Part shown: positions 5,874 to 7,254 of the stretch, one piece after another | Position numbering within the stretch: the first letter of the stretch is position 1 | Layout: each line of letters starts with the position of its first letter | Assembly: GCA_029934195.1 (NCBI GenBank) | Contig: JAOZMQ010000049.1 | Location: 1 to 7,254, forward strand | Direction: 5' to 3' | DNA length: 7,254 nt | DNA from: Candidatus Cloacimonadota bacterium | Lineage (GTDB): Bacteria; Cloacimonadota; Cloacimonadia; Cloacimonadales; JAOZMQ01 | Notes under the pieces: generated by a model | What the model was told of the DNA's origin: nothing | Database searches by the model: none | Seen by the model: the letters and a program-made list of their open reading frames with translations, nothing else | Program-made: the position numbers and the translations under genes

Positions 5874-7254
5874 TCAAGAGGATTCCGCAAGGTATTTGGG
5901 ATAAAACTCCAAATCGTATTTTTTGATTCTTCTGTTCAGACCAGTTCGTGTAATATTTAATAAATTAGCTGCTTTGGTTTTATTGTTATCAGTTTTTTTC
6001 ATAGCCAGACGGATCATCTGTTTTTCAAGTTCTTTCAATTTAGATAATGAAAGATCATCAAAATTGAGAAGTGCTGAATTTATTGAAACCGAAGAAGTTT
6101 GATAAACCGAAGATAACTCTATATGTAGGAATTTATCGTCTGTTCTGTCCATTATTACAGCTTTCTCAATAATGTTCTTTAATTCTCTGACATTCCCGGG
6201 ATACGAATATTTGAGTAATTTATCTTTTGAACTGTCGGAAATTGTTTTTGTTTGTTTCTTCAAAGAGAGACTAAATTTTTCATTAAAATGTTCAGCAAGA
6301 GGAATTATATCTTCCTGTCTTTCTTTTAAGATTGGGATATTTATGTGGAATCTGTTTAATCGATAGAAAAGGTCTTTTCTGAATGTTTCATTTTGGACCA
6401 TTTCTTCCAAATTTTTATTTGTCGAGGCGATGATGCGCAAATTGAGATTTATATCCTGCAATGAACCTACTCTTCTAATCTTTCTTAATTCCAGAACTCT
6501 CAGAAGTTTTGCCTGCATCGAAATGGGCATATCGCCGATCTCATCCAAAAAAAGAGTTCCGTTATCGGAAATTTCAAAATATCCTTTTTTATTGGATTTT
6601 GCACCTGTAAATGCATTTTTGGAGTGACCAAAAAATTCGCTTTCAAACAAGTTCGGTGAAATTGCAGTGCAGTTCACATCGAAAAATATTTGCTCGCTGT
6701 TTGAGCTTGAACGATGAATTCCTCGTGCTACAAGTTCTTTTCCTGTTCCGCTTTCTCCCGTGATCAAAACATCGGTATTGTAAGAAACAGCAACTTTTTT
6801 TATTAGCGATATAATTTCTTTCATCTTGTTGCTGTGAGCCAGCATTAGATGTTTTTCATCATCAGAACAGAGCATCCTTTCAAAAGACCGGCGATAAATT
6901 GAAACTTTTTTTTGCATATCGATAAATTTTTGTGTTCTTTGGATTGCAAGTTCTATGTCGGACAGGTTAAATGGTTTTGAAAAAAAATCGATCGCACCTT
7001 CACGCATTGCAGCAATAGCAGTATCCATATCACCGTGTCCGCTGATCATTATTGCAGCAATTTCATTATTGATCTCGATAATTTTTTTCAACAGTTCGAT
7101 TCCGCTCATTTCGGGCAGCTTCAAATCAATAATCGCAATATCGATTGGATTGGATTCGGTTATTGCTAATGCTTCGGAAGGTTTTTCCGCAGTTAATACG
7201 TTAAAATTATTTTCCGAGAGATATTCGCTAATTTCATCTCGATAACCTTTTTCT
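5874..7254 (-). CDS. Sigma-54-dependent response regulator (NtrC family), N-terminus off window
   Basis: The reading frame stays open to the right edge and gives 459 visible residues; about ten N-terminal residues (first strand and acidic pair of the receiver) are missing. Numbering from the edge, the receiver spans about 1-115 with phosphoacceptor Asp43 in I-I-D-L-K-L-P, Ser71 and Lys93 (F-S-K-P), so it looks phosphorylatable. The AAA+ activator domain follows: Walker A GESGTGKE 166-173, sigma-54 contact loop NAFTGA 213-218, Walker B LFLDEIGD 234-241, arginine finger region FRKDLFYRL 291-299, and YPGNVRELK. A Fis-type helix-turn-helix lies at about 423-447. The protein should be activated by a histidine kinase, bind enhancer DNA and drive sigma-54 polymerase through ATP hydrolysis. 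The first Gly of the usual GAFTGA loop is Asn here. No kinase is in the window. A likely target promoter lies just downstream. Confidence 0.95.
   Translation of the reverse strand, partial: EKGYRDEISEYLSENNFNVLTAEKPSEALAITESNPIDIAIIDLKLPEMSGIELLKKIIEINNEIAAIMISGHGDMDTAIAAMREGAIDFFSKPFNLSDIELAIQRTQKFIDMQKKVSIYRRSFERMLCSDDEKHLMLAHSNKMKEIISLIKKVAVSYNTDVLITGESGTGKELVARGIHRSSSNSEQIFFDVNCTAISPNLFESEFFGHSKNAFTGAKSNKKGYFEISDNGTLFLDEIGDMPISMQAKLLRVLELRKIRRVGSLQDINLNLRIIASTNKNLEEMVQNETFRKDLFYRLNRFHINIPILKERQEDIIPLAEHFNEKFSLSLKKQTKTISDSSKDKLLKYSYPGNVRELKNIIEKAVIMDRTDDKFLHIELSSVYQTSSVSINSALLNFDDLSLSKLKELEKQMIRLAMKKTDNNKTKAANLLNITRTGLNRRIKKYDLEFYPKYLAESS

Noticed and set aside
5715..5960. Plus-strand 81-codon frame overlapping the regulator's 3' end
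   Set aside because: No ribosome site and no recognisable product. It overlaps the conserved HTH coding region and palindromic DNA.
5874..7124. Starting the regulator at the internal TTG at 7124
   Set aside because: The frame is open upstream and codes for the earlier receiver segments, with the phosphoacceptor Asp immediately before this codon. The true start is beyond the window.

Overview
The window reads almost entirely leftward (minus strand) and holds three genes. In transcription order these are: a sigma-54-dependent response regulator whose 5' end lies off the right edge; a small stand-alone receiver-like protein of 104 residues; and a very large secreted multidomain protein that runs off the left edge. 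The last covers about two thirds of the window and stays open for all 1655 visible codons. I found no RNA genes, insertion sequences or CRISPR arrays.

The organism is probably a Gram-negative bacterium of the FCB superphylum (Bacteroidota, Cloacimonadota and relatives). The reasons are the large secreted LamG / parallel beta-helix / fibronectin III / carboxypeptidase-regulatory-like mosaic, an NtrC-type regulator with a Fis-type helix-turn-helix, and low G+C with richer G+C inside the surface-protein gene. Cloacimonadota is my best guess, from protein style only. No marker gene settles it.

Layout: 5874-7254 is the response regulator (receiver, AAA+ sigma-54 activator domain, Fis HTH). 5508-5873 is a 366-base gap containing a strong match to a sigma-54 (-24/-12) promoter pointing at the small gene, with two dyads built on a common CGTTC/GAACG half-site about 100 and 190 bases upstream of the predicted transcript start. 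5193-5507 is the small gene, a CheY-like fold with the phosphorylation residues replaced. 4968-5192 is a gap with a cluster of palindromes resembling a REP/MITE-type repeat. 1-4967 is the giant exported protein.

Taken together, the regulator, its likely sigma-54 target promoter and a degenerate receiver look like a compact regulatory module. The pseudo-receiver may feed back on the regulator, and the secreted protein may or may not be read through from the same promoter. The promoter match and domain assignments are read directly from sequence. The circuit is inference.
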